Shown piece after piece: positions 9,783 to 20,257 of a stretch of DNA of 64,000 nt (its first letter is position 1; each line of letters starts with the position of its first letter). The notes beneath the pieces are model-generated. The model was not told the DNA's origin. It saw only the letters and a program-made list of their open reading frames with translations, and searched no databases. A program made the translations under genes and the position numbers. The DNA is from Pseudoalteromonas luteoviolacea. GTDB lineage: Bacteria > Pseudomonadota > Gammaproteobacteria > Enterobacterales > Alteromonadaceae. The stretch lies in the NCBI RefSeq assembly GCF_001696455.1, contig NZ_MAUJ01000004.1, positions 248,001 to 312,000 of the forward strand, written 5' to 3'.

Positions 9783-11459
9783 TTAGAAATTGGTTACACG
9801 GTTTATTTCAGCAAGGGAAGTGACACCTGAAGCTGCTTTTTTCAAACCAGATTTACGCAGGTTGTCGAATCCGAGCTTATCAGCCAGCTCGGCTATTTCT
9901 AGCGAGTTCGCGCCAGCCATAATTTTCTGCGAAATCTCAGGGGTAATTTTTACCACTTCATAAACACCTACTCGCCCTTTGTATCCATCAGTGCAGTGAT
10001 CGCAGCCTTTAGGTGCAAATAGTGTCAGCTCTTTTATTTGCTCTTCGTTAAAGCCCTGACGCAACAGCTCTTCTTTTGGCAGGGTTTCAGGTTCTTTACA
10101 CTTAGGGCATAGTCTTCTTGCTAGACGCTGGGCAATGATTAAGCTTACAGAGCTGGCGACATTATAAGCCGGTACACCCATGTTAAGCAGTCGCGTGAGT
10201 GTTTCAGGCGCAGAGTTGGTATGAAGTGTACTGAGTACTAAGTGACCTGTTTGTGCTGCTTTAATTGATATTTCTGCAGTTTCTAGATCTCGGATTTCAC
10301 CGACCATGACGACATCCGGATCTTGTCGCAAAAATGCTTTTAGTGCGTTTGCGAAAGTCATATCTGCTTTGGTGTTGATCTGTACTTGGTTAATACCTTC
10401 AAGGTTTATCTCAACAGGATCTTCCGCGGTGCTGATGTTGCGTTCTGGTTGGTTAAGGATATTTAGGCCAGTATACAAAGAAACCGTCTTACCAGAGCCT
10501 GTTGGGCCTGTCACTAGGACCATTCCTTGCGGTTGCGCAAGCGCATTCATGTAAAGGTCTTTTTGTTCTGGTTCATAACCCAATACATCGATCCCCAACT
10601 TAGCTGCAGAGGAGTCGAGAATACGCATTACGATTTTTTCGCCCCAAATCGTCGGCAGTGTACTGACACGAAAATCGATACTTTTACGTTCAGAGATTTT
10701 AAGTTTGATCCGACCATCTTGTGGCTTGCGCTTCTCTGCAATGTCAAGGTGTGACATGACTTTGATACGTGCAGATAAACGACTAGCAAGTGCATTAGGC
10801 GGACTGGCCATCTCGTGTAAAATACCGTCAATACGAAAACGCACACGATATTTTTTTTCATAGGGTTCAAAGTGTAAGTCTGATGCACCCTTTTTGATTG
10901 CATCCATCAATATTTTGTTGATGTAAACAATGATTGGGGCATCATCTTTTTCTTCATCTTGTTGCTGGGTTTGAGGTTCATCCTCAACATCAAGACTGGC
11001 AAACTCTTTAAATTCATCTTCGCTTAAAGAAAGACCCGAGCTATCATCAAAGAGTTGATCGATTTTTTGTTCAAGCAGCTTATGGTCAACAACAACAATT
11101 TCGCATTGCAGTCCTGTACTAAATTCAAAGTTCTCAAATGCACCGTAATCAGTAGGATCGGAAGTGGCAATGAAAAGTTTGCGGTCTTTTTTAACTAATG
11201 GCAGTAAATAGTGTTGCCTGATCAGTTTTTCTTTAATGAGGTTTTTGGGTACATGCTGAACATCAAAGCCATTAAGATCAAAATAAGGAACGCGGAACAA
11301 ATCGAGGCATTGTTCAGCAAGTTCTTGGCCACTCATTCCGCTACACAGGCAGATCAACTCTGCTGTTGTGGTGGCTTCAGTGTGTTTTGCCTTAATCTGA
11401 TCAGGAGTAATTCTACCTAAGGTAATGAATTTTCTCAGTAACGGAGAGTGATGTTCCAT
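9783..11459 (-). CDS. pilB: Type IV pilus assembly ATPase PilB
   Basis: A 558-residue hexameric extension ATPase that powers pilin polymerisation at the inner membrane. Seen: an N-terminal MshEN-like domain (residues about 1-150), the catalytic core with Walker A GPTGSGKT near residue 318, the Asp-box and His-box region ([23 protein letters not shown]), and a zinc tetracysteine motif (CPKCKEP and [11 protein letters not shown]) found in PilB and GspE. The pilus context favours PilB. It lies downstream of coaE rather than between pilA and pilC, with 128 bases in front that may hold its own promoter. Confidence 0.93.
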   Translation of the reverse strand: MEHHSPLLRKFITLGRITPDQIKAKHTEATTTAELICLCSGMSGQELAEQCLDLFRVPYFDLNGFDVQHVPKNLIKEKLIRQHYLLPLVKKDRKLFIATSDPTDYGAFENFEFSTGLQCEIVVVDHKLLEQKIDQLFDDSSGLSLSEDEFKEFASLDVEDEPQTQQQDEEKDDAPIIVYINKILMDAIKKGASDLHFEPYEKKYRVRFRIDGILHEMASPPNALASRLSARIKVMSHLDIAEKRKPQDGRIKLKISERKSIDFRVSTLPTIWGEKIVMRILDSSAAKLGIDVLGYEPEQKDLYMNALAQPQGMVLVTGPTGSGKTVSLYTGLNILNQPERNISTAEDPVEINLEGINQVQINTKADMTFANALKAFLRQDPDVVMVGEIRDLETAEISIKAAQTGHLVLSTLHTNSAPETLTRLLNMGVPAYNVASSVSLIIAQRLARRLCPKCKEPETLPKEELLRQGFNEEQIKELTLFAPKGCDHCTDGYKGRVGVYEVVKITPEISQKIMAGANSLEIAELADKLGFDNLRKSGLKKAASGVTSLAEINRVTNF

Positions 11460-11587
11460 AACGTCCTTTAATACTTCAACAACTTACACAAATGTAGCAA
11501 ATAATTAGTCAAACTGCTTAATTTTGCCTACATGAACACTTTATTTATTGTTCTAATAAATAATACCTAATTTTAGAGATAATAGGT

Positions 11588-12193
11588 TTAATAATTTTTG
11601 GCAGCTTGTAAAAATATTTTATGGAGCGATAGCAATTCGCTTTGTACATCAGCCAACTCTTTATCGTTGTTGACAATATAGTCCGCCAGTTGGCTTTTTT
11701 CTTCCCGGCTCATTTGCGCTGCAATGATATTTTTTACTTGTTCTTGAGAGACGTTATCTCGGCTAGCAGTTCGAATAATCTGAACAGACTCTGGCACGTC
11801 AATAAGTAAAGTTTTTTGGCAATAGGATTGTAGACCATTTTCAAATAGAAGAGGGGCACACAAAATACTATAGCTGCTTTTTGCTTCGGCAAGTTGCGTT
11901 ATTATTTGTTCTCTAATTAATGGGTGCAGTAATTTATTGAGCCAATCTTTTTGGGATTCATCACTAAAAATCACTTCTCTGAGTTTTGCTCGGTTTAGTT
12001 GGCCATCGTGATTGAGTACTGCTGATCCGAAGTGTGCCTTAATGGCATTCAGACCTGGCGTATTAGGTTGGACGACTTCTCTAGCCACAATATCTGCATC
12101 TACGACTTCTATTCCGAGAGATTCAAAATAAGTCGTTGCGGCTGTTTTTCCCGCACCGATACCACCGGTTAAGCCAAGTATCCAGTTCGACAA
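11588..12193 (-). CDS. coaE: Dephospho-CoA kinase
   Basis: A 201-residue P-loop kinase catalysing the last step of coenzyme A synthesis (dephospho-CoA + ATP to CoA). Seen: P-loop GLTGGIGAGKT at residues about 7-17, then VVDADIVAREVV and the LLFENGL lid region. The start is TTG at 12193: an AGGAG lies 7 bases upstream inside the last codons of pilD, and the protein begins at the usual distance before the P-loop. It lies 2 bases after pilD, so the two are translationally linked. Linkage of coaE to pilus genes is common in gammaproteobacteria. Confidence 0.95.
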   Translation of the reverse strand: MSNWILGLTGGIGAGKTAATTYFESLGIEVVDADIVAREVVQPNTPGLNAIKAHFGSAVLNHDGQLNRAKLREVIFSDESQKDWLNKLLHPLIREQIITQLAEAKSSYSILCAPLLFENGLQSYCQKTLLIDVPESVQIIRTASRDNVSQEQVKNIIAAQMSREEKSQLADYIVNNDKELADVQSELLSLHKIFLQAAKNY

Positions 12194-12195
12194 AT

Positions 12196-13077
12196 CTACA
12201 CTCCTAATATGCTTAAATACCAGTCTTTTAATGCCGTACCATAAAATAATGTCAGCCAGCCTGCAATTGCTAAATAAGGGCCAAAAGGGATAGGCGTTGC
12301 TTTATCTTTACCTTGTATAGAAAGTTGGATGCTACCAATAATGGCGCCAACCAAACTAGAGAGTAAAACAATCGTTATAATTGACTGCCAACCTAGTAAC
12401 GCACCAAAAATGGCCAGCAATTTAAAATCACCAAAGCCCATGCCTTCTTTGCCGGTTAGTAGCTTAAACAGCCAGTACACACTCCATAAGCTCATATATC
12501 CGGCAGCAGCACCAACAATGGCGTCTACAGGAGCAATGGTAAGTCCTGCAGCTGCTGCTAATAGCGCTAGCCAGAGTAAAGGCTGCGTAATCTGATCTGG
12601 CAAAAGCATTTTATCTATGTCGATAAATATTAGCGCGATAAGCGCCCAAGTGAGTACGATATAAAGCAAAGCTTGTGGGGTCGCGTCGAAATGCCATGCA
12701 ACCCAAAGTGAACTCGCTGCAGTGAGCATTTCAATGCTTGGATAGCGAGCGGATATTGAGCTATCACAATATGCGCATCGGCCTTTGAGTAATAACCAGC
12801 TTAAAACAGGAATGTTATGTTGTGCTTTGATCTGGGTGTTACAGGATGGACATGTAGAGCGAGGTGTTACAAGGTTAAACGCTGGCTTAGCATTGGATTG
12901 TTTATTATCTTCATTGCCCAGTATTATCTTACATTCATTGCGCCACTCTGTTTCCATCATTTTTGGTAGCCGATAAATCACAACATTAAGAAAGCTGCCG
13001 ATACACAGACTTACCAACCCTACGGTCATAAGAAAAAACCATGATTGTTGTTGCATTAAATGCCAAACATCTTGCAT
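12196..13077 (-). CDS. pilD: Prepilin leader peptidase / N-methyltransferase PilD
   Basis: A 293-residue polytopic aspartic peptidase that cleaves the prepilin leader after glycine and methylates the new N-terminal phenylalanine. Seen: the GSFLNVVIYRLP methyltransferase-domain motif, the tetracysteine pair (CPSCNTQIKA and CAYCDSSIS), and the two catalytic aspartates in FIDIDKMLLPD and the GFGDFKLLA (GxGD) motif. There are about eight membrane segments. Its substrate pilin is encoded at 14410-14874. Confidence 0.95.
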   Translation of the reverse strand: MQDVWHLMQQQSWFFLMTVGLVSLCIGSFLNVVIYRLPKMMETEWRNECKIILGNEDNKQSNAKPAFNLVTPRSTCPSCNTQIKAQHNIPVLSWLLLKGRCAYCDSSISARYPSIEMLTAASSLWVAWHFDATPQALLYIVLTWALIALIFIDIDKMLLPDQITQPLLWLALLAAAAGLTIAPVDAIVGAAAGYMSLWSVYWLFKLLTGKEGMGFGDFKLLAIFGALLGWQSIITIVLLSSLVGAIIGSIQLSIQGKDKATPIPFGPYLAIAGWLTLFYGTALKDWYLSILGV

Positions 13078-13107
13078 ATATGTGCTCTTATTATTATTTA
13101 CTGAGGT

Positions 13108-14343
13108 TTAAATGACGGAGCCAAGTTGGAAAATCGGCAAGTACATTGCGATGATTAAACCACCAACTAGCACACCTAAAACAGCCATGATAATTGGCTC
13201 TAGCAATGTCGATAACCCGTCAACAGCGTCGTCAACTTCCTGTTCATAAATGCTTGCGACTTTGCCGAGCATGCTATCTAATGCACCTGACTCTTCGCCA
13301 ATCGCCACCATTTGCACGACCATATCAGGGAATATTTTCGAATTACGCATTGCCCAGTTCATCTGATTACCTGAGCTGACCTCGCCTTTAATATCTAAAA
13401 TGGCGTTTTTATAAATGATATTGCCAGAAGCCCCAGCGGCTGATTCGAGCGCATCAACAAGGGGGACGCCCGCGGCGAATGTTGTTGAAAGTGTACGTGC
13501 GTACCTTGCAACTGCAGCTTTACGTAGTATTTCGCCTATTACGGGGAACTGCAATAAAAGCCTATCATTTGTGTGCCTGACAGACTCATTTCTAATGAGC
13601 ATCTCTTTGTAGGTGTATATGCCAGCGCCAATGGCGATTAACATGATCCACCAATATTCTTGCATAAATTCAGAAATACCGATTACAAAGCGAGTAAAAG
13701 CAGGAAGTTCAGCACCAAATCCTGTGAAGATGTCTTCAAACTGTGGCACCACGAAAATCAATAAGATGGAAGTTACAATCAATGCGACAGTGATAACCGC
13801 GATAGGGTAAAACATCGCTTTTTTGATTTTTGATTTGAGCGCTTCCGCTTTTTCTTTATACAAAGCAACGCGGTCAAAAATTCTATCCAAAGCACCCGAT
13901 TGTTCTCCGGACTCGACTAAATCGCAATACAGCTCATCGAAATACCGAGGGTGCGCACGTAGGCTTTTGGCCAGCGGTTGGCCCGCTTTTACTTCATCGG
14001 CGATAGTACCAATTAACTTACTGACACTTTTATTTTTTGCACCTGATGCAATCATATCAAGAGACTGAACCAGTGAAACACCAGCAGTTAGCATGGTAGC
14101 AATTTGTCTGGTGACAATTGAAATATCTTTAGGCGTAATTTTTTGCACACTTTTAAAGCCAAATAATGGCTTCGGTTTGCGCTTAACCTTAGAAGGGGTA
14201 ATACCTTGTTTACGAAGTTGAGCCTTGACTAAAGCAACACTGGTGCCTGTCATTTCACCCTCGAGACGTTTGCCTCGTGCGCTAACGCCAACCCAAACAA
14301 AAGTATCTATTTTATTTGTACTGTCTTTAGAAGAAAGAGCCAT
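13108..14343 (-). CDS. pilC: Type IV pilus inner-membrane platform protein PilC
   Basis: A 411-residue GspF/PilC-family protein that anchors the pilus motor in the inner membrane. It carries two T2SSF repeats (QIATMLTAGVSLVQSLDMIA in the first, TLSTTFAAGVPLVDALESAA in the second) and three hydrophobic segments, including the C-terminal GVLVGGLIIAMYLPIFQLG hallmark. It lies between pilA and pilD. A strong terminator-like hairpin (14360-14390) sits between pilA and pilC, so pilC probably gets reduced read-through or its own promoter. Confidence 0.95.
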   Translation of the reverse strand: MALSSKDSTNKIDTFVWVGVSARGKRLEGEMTGTSVALVKAQLRKQGITPSKVKRKPKPLFGFKSVQKITPKDISIVTRQIATMLTAGVSLVQSLDMIASGAKNKSVSKLIGTIADEVKAGQPLAKSLRAHPRYFDELYCDLVESGEQSGALDRIFDRVALYKEKAEALKSKIKKAMFYPIAVITVALIVTSILLIFVVPQFEDIFTGFGAELPAFTRFVIGISEFMQEYWWIMLIAIGAGIYTYKEMLIRNESVRHTNDRLLLQFPVIGEILRKAAVARYARTLSTTFAAGVPLVDALESAAGASGNIIYKNAILDIKGEVSSGNQMNWAMRNSKIFPDMVVQMVAIGEESGALDSMLGKVASIYEQEVDDAVDGLSTLLEPIIMAVLGVLVGGLIIAMYLPIFQLGSVI

Positions 14344-14359
14344 AGAGTATATTCACGTA

Positions 14360-14390
14360 AAAAGAAACTGGGCCGAACCCAGTTTCTTTT
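14360..14390 (-). terminator. Intrinsic terminator downstream of pilA
   Basis: A perfect 13-bp stem (AAAAGAAACTGGG / CCCAGTTTCTTTT) around a 5-base loop, read on the minus strand as GGG-TTCGG-CCC followed by a run of five T. It lies 20 bases after the pilA stop and before pilC. It should leave the abundant pilin transcript largely monocistronic. Confidence 0.85.
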
Positions 14391-14409
14391 ATTATGTGTT
14401 GACAGTATC

Positions 14410-14874
14410 TTATGGTGTACCAGAAACTGTAGCTGTACAAGTGCTTGGTAGCCAGTTAATTTGATTTTGATTAACTGTAGCAGCACATGTCCACGAGTGG
14501 ACAGCAAATGAGTTAGTGAAATTGGTTGCCGTCGCAGCTGTGTTTGCTGCGCTGTTAGGAGTAAGCGTCATAACGATACCGTTAAGGTCATTTTGACCAG
14601 TGATCGTCATCATGCCTTTCGCATCAATAGTCAGTGTAGTTACAAGGTCAGTTTTGCTGAAGCCTTGTGCACAATTTGTTGGCGCACTACCTAACTGTGC
14701 TCTTTCTTCAACACATGCTTTTGGCATGCTTGAAGCTGCTAGCATTTCAGAGGTTTTCGCACGGTTGATGTAATCTGTGTAAGCTGGAAGCGCTACTGCT
14801 GCCAAGATACCGATGATTGCAATCACAATCATTAATTCAATAAGGGTAAAACCACCCTGTTGTCTTTGCGTCAT
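14410..14874 (-). CDS. pilA: Type IV major pilin precursor PilA
   Basis: A 154-residue prepilin with an 8-residue basic leader ending in Gly-Gly before Phe ([15 protein letters not shown]), the glutamate at mature position 5, and the hydrophobic helix [20 protein letters not shown]. The globular domain has cysteine pairs (KACVEE and TNCAQG; SWTCAA and STCTA); the last two would close the D-region loop near the C-terminus. A good AGGAG lies about 10 bases before the ATG. It is first of the pilus genes, is followed by its own terminator, and has an imperfect palindrome in its 5' leader. Confidence 0.95.
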   Translation of the reverse strand: MTQRQQGGFTLIELMIVIAIIGILAAVALPAYTDYINRAKTSEMLAASSMPKACVEERAQLGSAPTNCAQGFSKTDLVTTLTIDAKGMMTITGQNDLNGIVMTLTPNSAANTAATATNFTNSFAVHSWTCAATVNQNQINWLPSTCTATVSGTP

Positions 14875-14899
14875 GATGTGTCTCCTAGGGGATATTAAG

Positions 14900-14928
14900 C
14901 CCGATGTTAGTTAACACTTACATCAGGG
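14900..14928. repeat. Imperfect palindrome in the pilA leader region
   Basis: CCCGATGTTAGT and ACTTACATCAGGG form an 11-pair stem with one bulge and one mismatch around a TAAC loop, 26 bases upstream of the pilA start codon. It may be an mRNA leader hairpin that stabilises the pilin message, or an operator. I found no clear sigma-54 promoter (TGGCAC-N5-TTGC) in the 255 bases upstream of pilA. Confidence 0.5.
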
Positions 14929-15129
14929 ATTTATTAAACCAAATCAACTTTAGAGATATCACTGCTAATTCAGCAGCGCTAACAAATATTCACAGTTTTA
15001 ACTAGATTTCAGTCAAAAGAATTATTCTAAATCATTAATTTAATTCTTTTTTATTAAATCTTGTTTGTAAATAAATGTCAATGTATTAAATGTACATTTA
15101 GTTACAATTTAATTACAACCAAAAATATA

Positions 15130-15981
<852 letters not shown>

Positions 15982-16135
15982 TCATTATTGGTTATAAGTT
16001 AAATTCTACTTTGATTAATGCAATGAAACAATTTTCTTTGTGCAGTTGGCTGAAGTTGGCGACATAAAATTGCCATAGTGCTTCGCATGAAATCTTGTTA
16101 AGGTAGGTAAGGTGTAGTGACTATTAAAATTTTTT

Positions 16136-16696
16136 ATGCAAAATCAATATCAATGGCTACCATTTGCGGTTCATAGGTCGTCACCCCATTTCGACGATCG
16201 CCCCCATGAAGATGATGTGGATTTACTTGTTATCCATAATATTTCATTGCCAGCAGGCGTATTTGGTACAAATTATGTCGATGATTTATTCATGGGTAGC
16301 ATCGACTGCCAAGCACATCCGACATTTTCATCTCTCAATGGTTTACGCGTGTCGGCACATTGTTTTATTCGTAGATGTGGGCAAATTATTCAATACGTCC
16401 CTTTTTCAAAGAGAGCATGGCATGCGGGGGTGTCTAATTTTTTGGGACGTGAGCGGTGTAATGATTTTAGTATTGGTATTGAAATGGAAGGCACTGACAC
16501 TGAATATTACACTGATGCGCAATATGAAGCATTAGTGAGAGTTAGTCAGGTTATACTGGCGCAATATCCAAACATTACGTCGGAGCGTATTGTCGGTCAT
16601 TGTGACATTGCACCAGGGCGTAAAACCGACCCTGGCGATGCTTTTGAATGGCAGCGTTACTTAGACGCGTTATACCAAGAATCAACAATCGAGTAG
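16136..16696 (+). CDS. ampD: 1,6-anhydro-N-acetylmuramyl-L-alanine amidase AmpD
   Basis: A 186-residue cytoplasmic zinc amidase that removes peptide from anhydro-muropeptides during cell-wall recycling; in species with AmpR/AmpC its loss derepresses beta-lactamase. Seen: zinc ligands in LLVIHNISLP (His) and in GHCDIAPGRKTDPG (His and Asp), and the FSIGIEMEGTD segment typical of amidase_2 proteins. The stop is 5 bases before the ampE start, so the two form an operon. Confidence 0.95.
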   Translation: MQNQYQWLPFAVHRSSPHFDDRPHEDDVDLLVIHNISLPAGVFGTNYVDDLFMGSIDCQAHPTFSSLNGLRVSAHCFIRRCGQIIQYVPFSKRAWHAGVSNFLGRERCNDFSIGIEMEGTDTEYYTDAQYEALVRVSQVILAQYPNITSERIVGHCDIAPGRKTDPGDAFEWQRYLDALYQESTIE

Positions 16697-16701
16697 GAAT
16701 A

Positions 16702-17586
16702 ATGATATTAATCTCAATACTAGTGGCACTTATCATTGAGCGATTGGGTGCCCGATCTGAATACTGGCAAATTGACTATTACCTAACGCATTATCAAAAG
16801 TGGTCTCAACAGAAGATATCTAATAATTGGCTAGATAAAGCTGATATTGGTGTGATGGTTTGGATGGTTGTGCCTGCTTTGCTGGTTGCGTTGCTTTACA
16901 GCTTTTCAGATTTTGTTATTTGGGAACTCGCCTTAAATGTGTGCGTGCTACTGGTGTGTTTTGGCTGTGCTAAATATAGAAAGTCATACAAAGCGTACTT
17001 GAATGCATTGGCCCGTGGAGATAACGAAGCGGCAACGCTATACGCTTTTCAAATGGGACAAACCAGAACGGAGGAAGAACCTAACGGTGAAACGTTTGGT
17101 CAAACGCTCGCCTGGATTAATTTCACCCACTATTGTGCTGTGATGTTTTGGTTTGTTGTACTAGGTGCTCCAGGCGCCGTGCTGTATGCGACTACTCGTA
17201 CCATGATTGAGTTATTAAAAGATAAAACTAATGATGAGCCACCTGAAAATCAGCGGTTATGTGTAAAGATGCTAGGTAAACATACTCAACGCTTGAGCGT
17301 CTTTTTTCACGCTTTAAATTGGTTCCCTGCGAGGCTCGCGGGTTTTGGCTATCTTATTATCGGTAATTTCTCAAAGGGGACGGGAAGTTGGTTGAAGTAC
17401 TTGTTAGACTTTAAAACTTGCAACCGCAAAGTCGTCACTGAAACGGCTTTGGCGGCCGAGCAGATAGAACAACAGTACTTTGGCTGTACTTATGAGGCAG
17501 CATGTATGATGCGCCTCGTGAAGCGTAACGTATTGTTCTATCTTTTCATTGTCGCCGCATTAACGCTTTTTGCTGGGTTAGGCTAA
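16702..17586 (+). CDS. ampE: Inner-membrane protein AmpE (regulatory signalling modulator)
   Basis: A 294-residue integral membrane protein of the AmpE/CobD superfamily, with at least four hydrophobic segments (N-terminal ILISILVALIIERLG; middle VPALLVALLYSF; GAPGAVLYATTRTM; C-terminal LFYLFIVAALTLFAGLG). It is proposed to act with AmpD in beta-lactamase signalling, though its function is not settled. The ATG at 16702 is preferred to an upstream in-frame codon inside ampD because it follows a TAGGAAT site and gives the family's normal N-terminus. Confidence 0.9.
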   Translation: MILISILVALIIERLGARSEYWQIDYYLTHYQKWSQQKISNNWLDKADIGVMVWMVVPALLVALLYSFSDFVIWELALNVCVLLVCFGCAKYRKSYKAYLNALARGDNEAATLYAFQMGQTRTEEEPNGETFGQTLAWINFTHYCAVMFWFVVLGAPGAVLYATTRTMIELLKDKTNDEPPENQRLCVKMLGKHTQRLSVFFHALNWFPARLAGFGYLIIGNFSKGTGSWLKYLLDFKTCNRKVVTETALAAEQIEQQYFGCTYEAACMMRLVKRNVLFYLFIVAALTLFAGLG

Positions 17587-17619
17587 TTTAGGCGACACCT
17601 GTTAGTGCATTCTGAGTGG

Positions 17620-20118
17620 TTAGTGAATTTGTCCAAGCCACTCAGATTTTCTCTGTTGCATACGTTCTATCAAGTGATTGTCTATCCCTAAAACAGGGAG
17701 TATAACGTCGGTAACATCAACCACATCACATACGCCTGCCACAGACCAAAGCGCTTCTTCTAAGCCTTTTGCTTTGTGTAGAGCATAGTGGCTGACATAG
17801 CGCAATTCGTTTGAAAGGTGATCCATGTCTGGTCTACCAGTTTTAGATACGTACAAATGGCAGATAAACAAAATGCCATTTTTAAGCGCTTTTTTCGCAA
17901 ATAAGAACACCGGTTCGACAGGCTCTCCAAAAGGAATGCATTGGGATTTGACCCCACCATTGGCTTCGTCAGCTTTTTTGCCATCGTAGTGAATAAACAA
18001 GGTAAAGCGCAAAGGTTTGTCTTGGCGCGATTTGGTTCTTAAATTCTCAGACAGAATATCTTCAATGTAATTGGCGGGGAACAAGCTACTTGGGAAGAGT
18101 AATTCTTGGTTATTTTGTTGAACAATTTTCGGTAATAGCAAAGCATGCAGTGGTGAAGGGTATAATCCGTGGCCAACAGCGCCCACTTCAAGGTGAGAAG
18201 CCTTTTTATGCAAGTAAAGCGGCAACTGACAAATACTCTTGGTTACCATATTTCTTAGGGCTGTGGATAATCCTGGGATTTTAGGAGCCTCTTCACTGGG
18301 TTGTAATTTATCTTTGTTATTTTCAATAAGCGCGGTAAAGAATTCGATGGCAGTGTGTGGGACATTAGCAAACTGTTTCACTTTGAGGTTGATGATGGTC
18401 TTAGATTTACTGACTGCCATAACCTCATATTTCAAATCGGATAATTGATGTTGCTTAGTAATTTTCTGCAAGTCAGGTAAATCTACCGTTACCAAATCGC
18501 CTTTTGTGATATCAATGGGCTGTTCCAGTTCCAGTTGTAGTCCCATTACTGAAAAGTCACGCGTGTTTCCGGAATAAGATAGCTGCTCTGCTAAGTTGAG
18601 CGTGATCCCAGTTCGATATAAGAAGCGCTTATGAGCTCGCAGATTTACATATTCTAAAGCGACCTTTTCAATTGGTGGGGGAGTTTTCGCTTTACCGTGA
18701 CCAAACTCCTTGAGACGGTTAATACTTTCCTGTGAATAGTCTAGCTTATTACAATGTGTGCGAAGCTCTTGGGTTGTGATCTCCGTTAAGACCATAAGGT
18801 GGTGTACTGGTTCAATCAAGCCCTGAGCACGAGGTGGAGGGCGCTTATTTAATTTCTCGACGTTCTTTCCGGCGCTCTTAGGCAGCGACAAAGGAATAAA
18901 TGCGTCTTCATGATGACTAGGCATAAGTTGGACCTTAAACACACGCCAGCTTTCTTTTTCGCTGCCAAAGCCCAAGAATAGGCTTTTTAAATCTGGTTTT
19001 TGCTCTAGTTCATAGTCAAAAGCGGAATAAAAATAAATCTTGCCAGCATTGGAGTGTGTAAAGGTATAACAATAGGCCTCTTTAACAGGGGTTGTTTGTG
19101 TTAACAGCGTTTGTAGGCGTTTGTTATTGAACACACTGTAGAGACAAGAGGTTTTTCTTTCATCTTCAAAGTAGTAATGAATAAAAGCGTTATTCTCATT
19201 GGTAAGTACCATGCTGGGTAACAACAGGTTATTAATACGGCTGAAAAAAACAAATAAAGAACTAACCCTAGGTAGGTAGTATTGTTCGTAACCTTTGCAT
19301 ACCACCGCGTCCATGGTGTTATCTAAGTTTATTTTGTAGCGCCGCTTATTGCCATGGATAAAGCTTTCAAGGAATTCATCAAATCCCACGTTATTTTCGA
19401 CAAATGTGCGTTTTAGCCGAACATAATTATAGTCACTATTGGTTTCTTCAATTGCGACGACTTCATACTGGATGCCTTCTTTGAGTCCTAGCTCAAAGTC
19501 TTGCTCAAGACCAACTAATCTTAACGTCAGCAAGTTGCGAGGATAAACAGTATAATTTTTGGATAGTTTTATTTTTGCACCACTTAAAGAGATATCTGAT
19601 GTACTTGCTGGTACCGTTGTGCCACTTTTTAACTCAACTGTGATTTTGATTGAGTAGTTCATGCGTTCTTCAATTCTACTTTCATAGGATGCAAAGCGAA
19701 TTAATTGCGCAGCGTGGTCGTATGTCGCCTCAGGCTCAACATCAACTTGCTCCTGAGCTTGTTTTTGCATCACTTTAAAGTTGTTCTCAGTATGCATAAC
19801 CGCTTCGTATACGGCCATTGTATACGCGCCATGCTGTGCAACTTCCCGCTCGAAAACGCCTATCGCAACGTCATCCATAAAGTGTTGTTTGCCTTCATGC
19901 TCGTACGGTTTTACTTCGCCAGATACTTGACCACGCAAGTCAATAAACCTAGCAACAGGTTGAGAAAGACGTGTCATCTCCATTTTTAGCAGGAATTGGT
20001 CAGGTTTACTTAATTGGGCAGTCTTTTGCTTGAAGATAAAATCAAAATTGGGATCGCCTAAGTCTTCCTTGAGGGTATTAATAAGATCTTGATGTAGTTC
20101 TAGTTTATCTTCACTCAT
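17620..20118 (-). CDS. Large PilZ protein with two c-di-GMP-binding domains
   Basis: An 832-residue soluble protein. Two PilZ signatures are visible. The first is RIEER near residues 148-152 with DISLSG near 174-179. The second is RAHKR near 493-497 with DFSVMG about 27 residues later. Both have the full RxxxR and D/NxSxxG residues that bind cyclic di-GMP. The rest has no domain I recognise. It stands alone between ampE (convergent) and radA (divergent). A c-di-GMP receptor role, perhaps in pili or surface attachment, is an inference; no diguanylate cyclase is adjacent. Confidence 0.85.
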   Translation of the reverse strand: MSEDKLELHQDLINTLKEDLGDPNFDFIFKQKTAQLSKPDQFLLKMEMTRLSQPVARFIDLRGQVSGEVKPYEHEGKQHFMDDVAIGVFEREVAQHGAYTMAVYEAVMHTENNFKVMQKQAQEQVDVEPEATYDHAAQLIRFASYESRIEERMNYSIKITVELKSGTTVPASTSDISLSGAKIKLSKNYTVYPRNLLTLRLVGLEQDFELGLKEGIQYEVVAIEETNSDYNYVRLKRTFVENNVGFDEFLESFIHGNKRRYKINLDNTMDAVVCKGYEQYYLPRVSSLFVFFSRINNLLLPSMVLTNENNAFIHYYFEDERKTSCLYSVFNNKRLQTLLTQTTPVKEAYCYTFTHSNAGKIYFYSAFDYELEQKPDLKSLFLGFGSEKESWRVFKVQLMPSHHEDAFIPLSLPKSAGKNVEKLNKRPPPRAQGLIEPVHHLMVLTEITTQELRTHCNKLDYSQESINRLKEFGHGKAKTPPPIEKVALEYVNLRAHKRFLYRTGITLNLAEQLSYSGNTRDFSVMGLQLELEQPIDITKGDLVTVDLPDLQKITKQHQLSDLKYEVMAVSKSKTIINLKVKQFANVPHTAIEFFTALIENNKDKLQPSEEAPKIPGLSTALRNMVTKSICQLPLYLHKKASHLEVGAVGHGLYPSPLHALLLPKIVQQNNQELLFPSSLFPANYIEDILSENLRTKSRQDKPLRFTLFIHYDGKKADEANGGVKSQCIPFGEPVEPVFLFAKKALKNGILFICHLYVSKTGRPDMDHLSNELRYVSHYALHKAKGLEEALWSVAGVCDVVDVTDVILPVLGIDNHLIERMQQRKSEWLGQIH

Positions 20119-20257
20119 AGCATTTCGTGTTGCGTCTGCGGACAGTCTCTCGTTGTTATTATTTCAGCCTTCGCCAATTTTATGTCAGTATAGCCACATA
20201 TTTAATCTGTAGCTTAATGGGGCTTTCCTTTTAAGCAATAACTATGCCTTGATTTAT

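Noticed and set aside
14875..15129. Sigma-54 promoter expected for pilA
   Set aside because: I could not find TGGCAC-N5-TTGC on the minus strand; calling one would be guesswork.
16164..16535. Plus-strand 123-codon frame within ampD
   Set aside because: Out-of-frame shadow of ampD, which has all zinc ligands.
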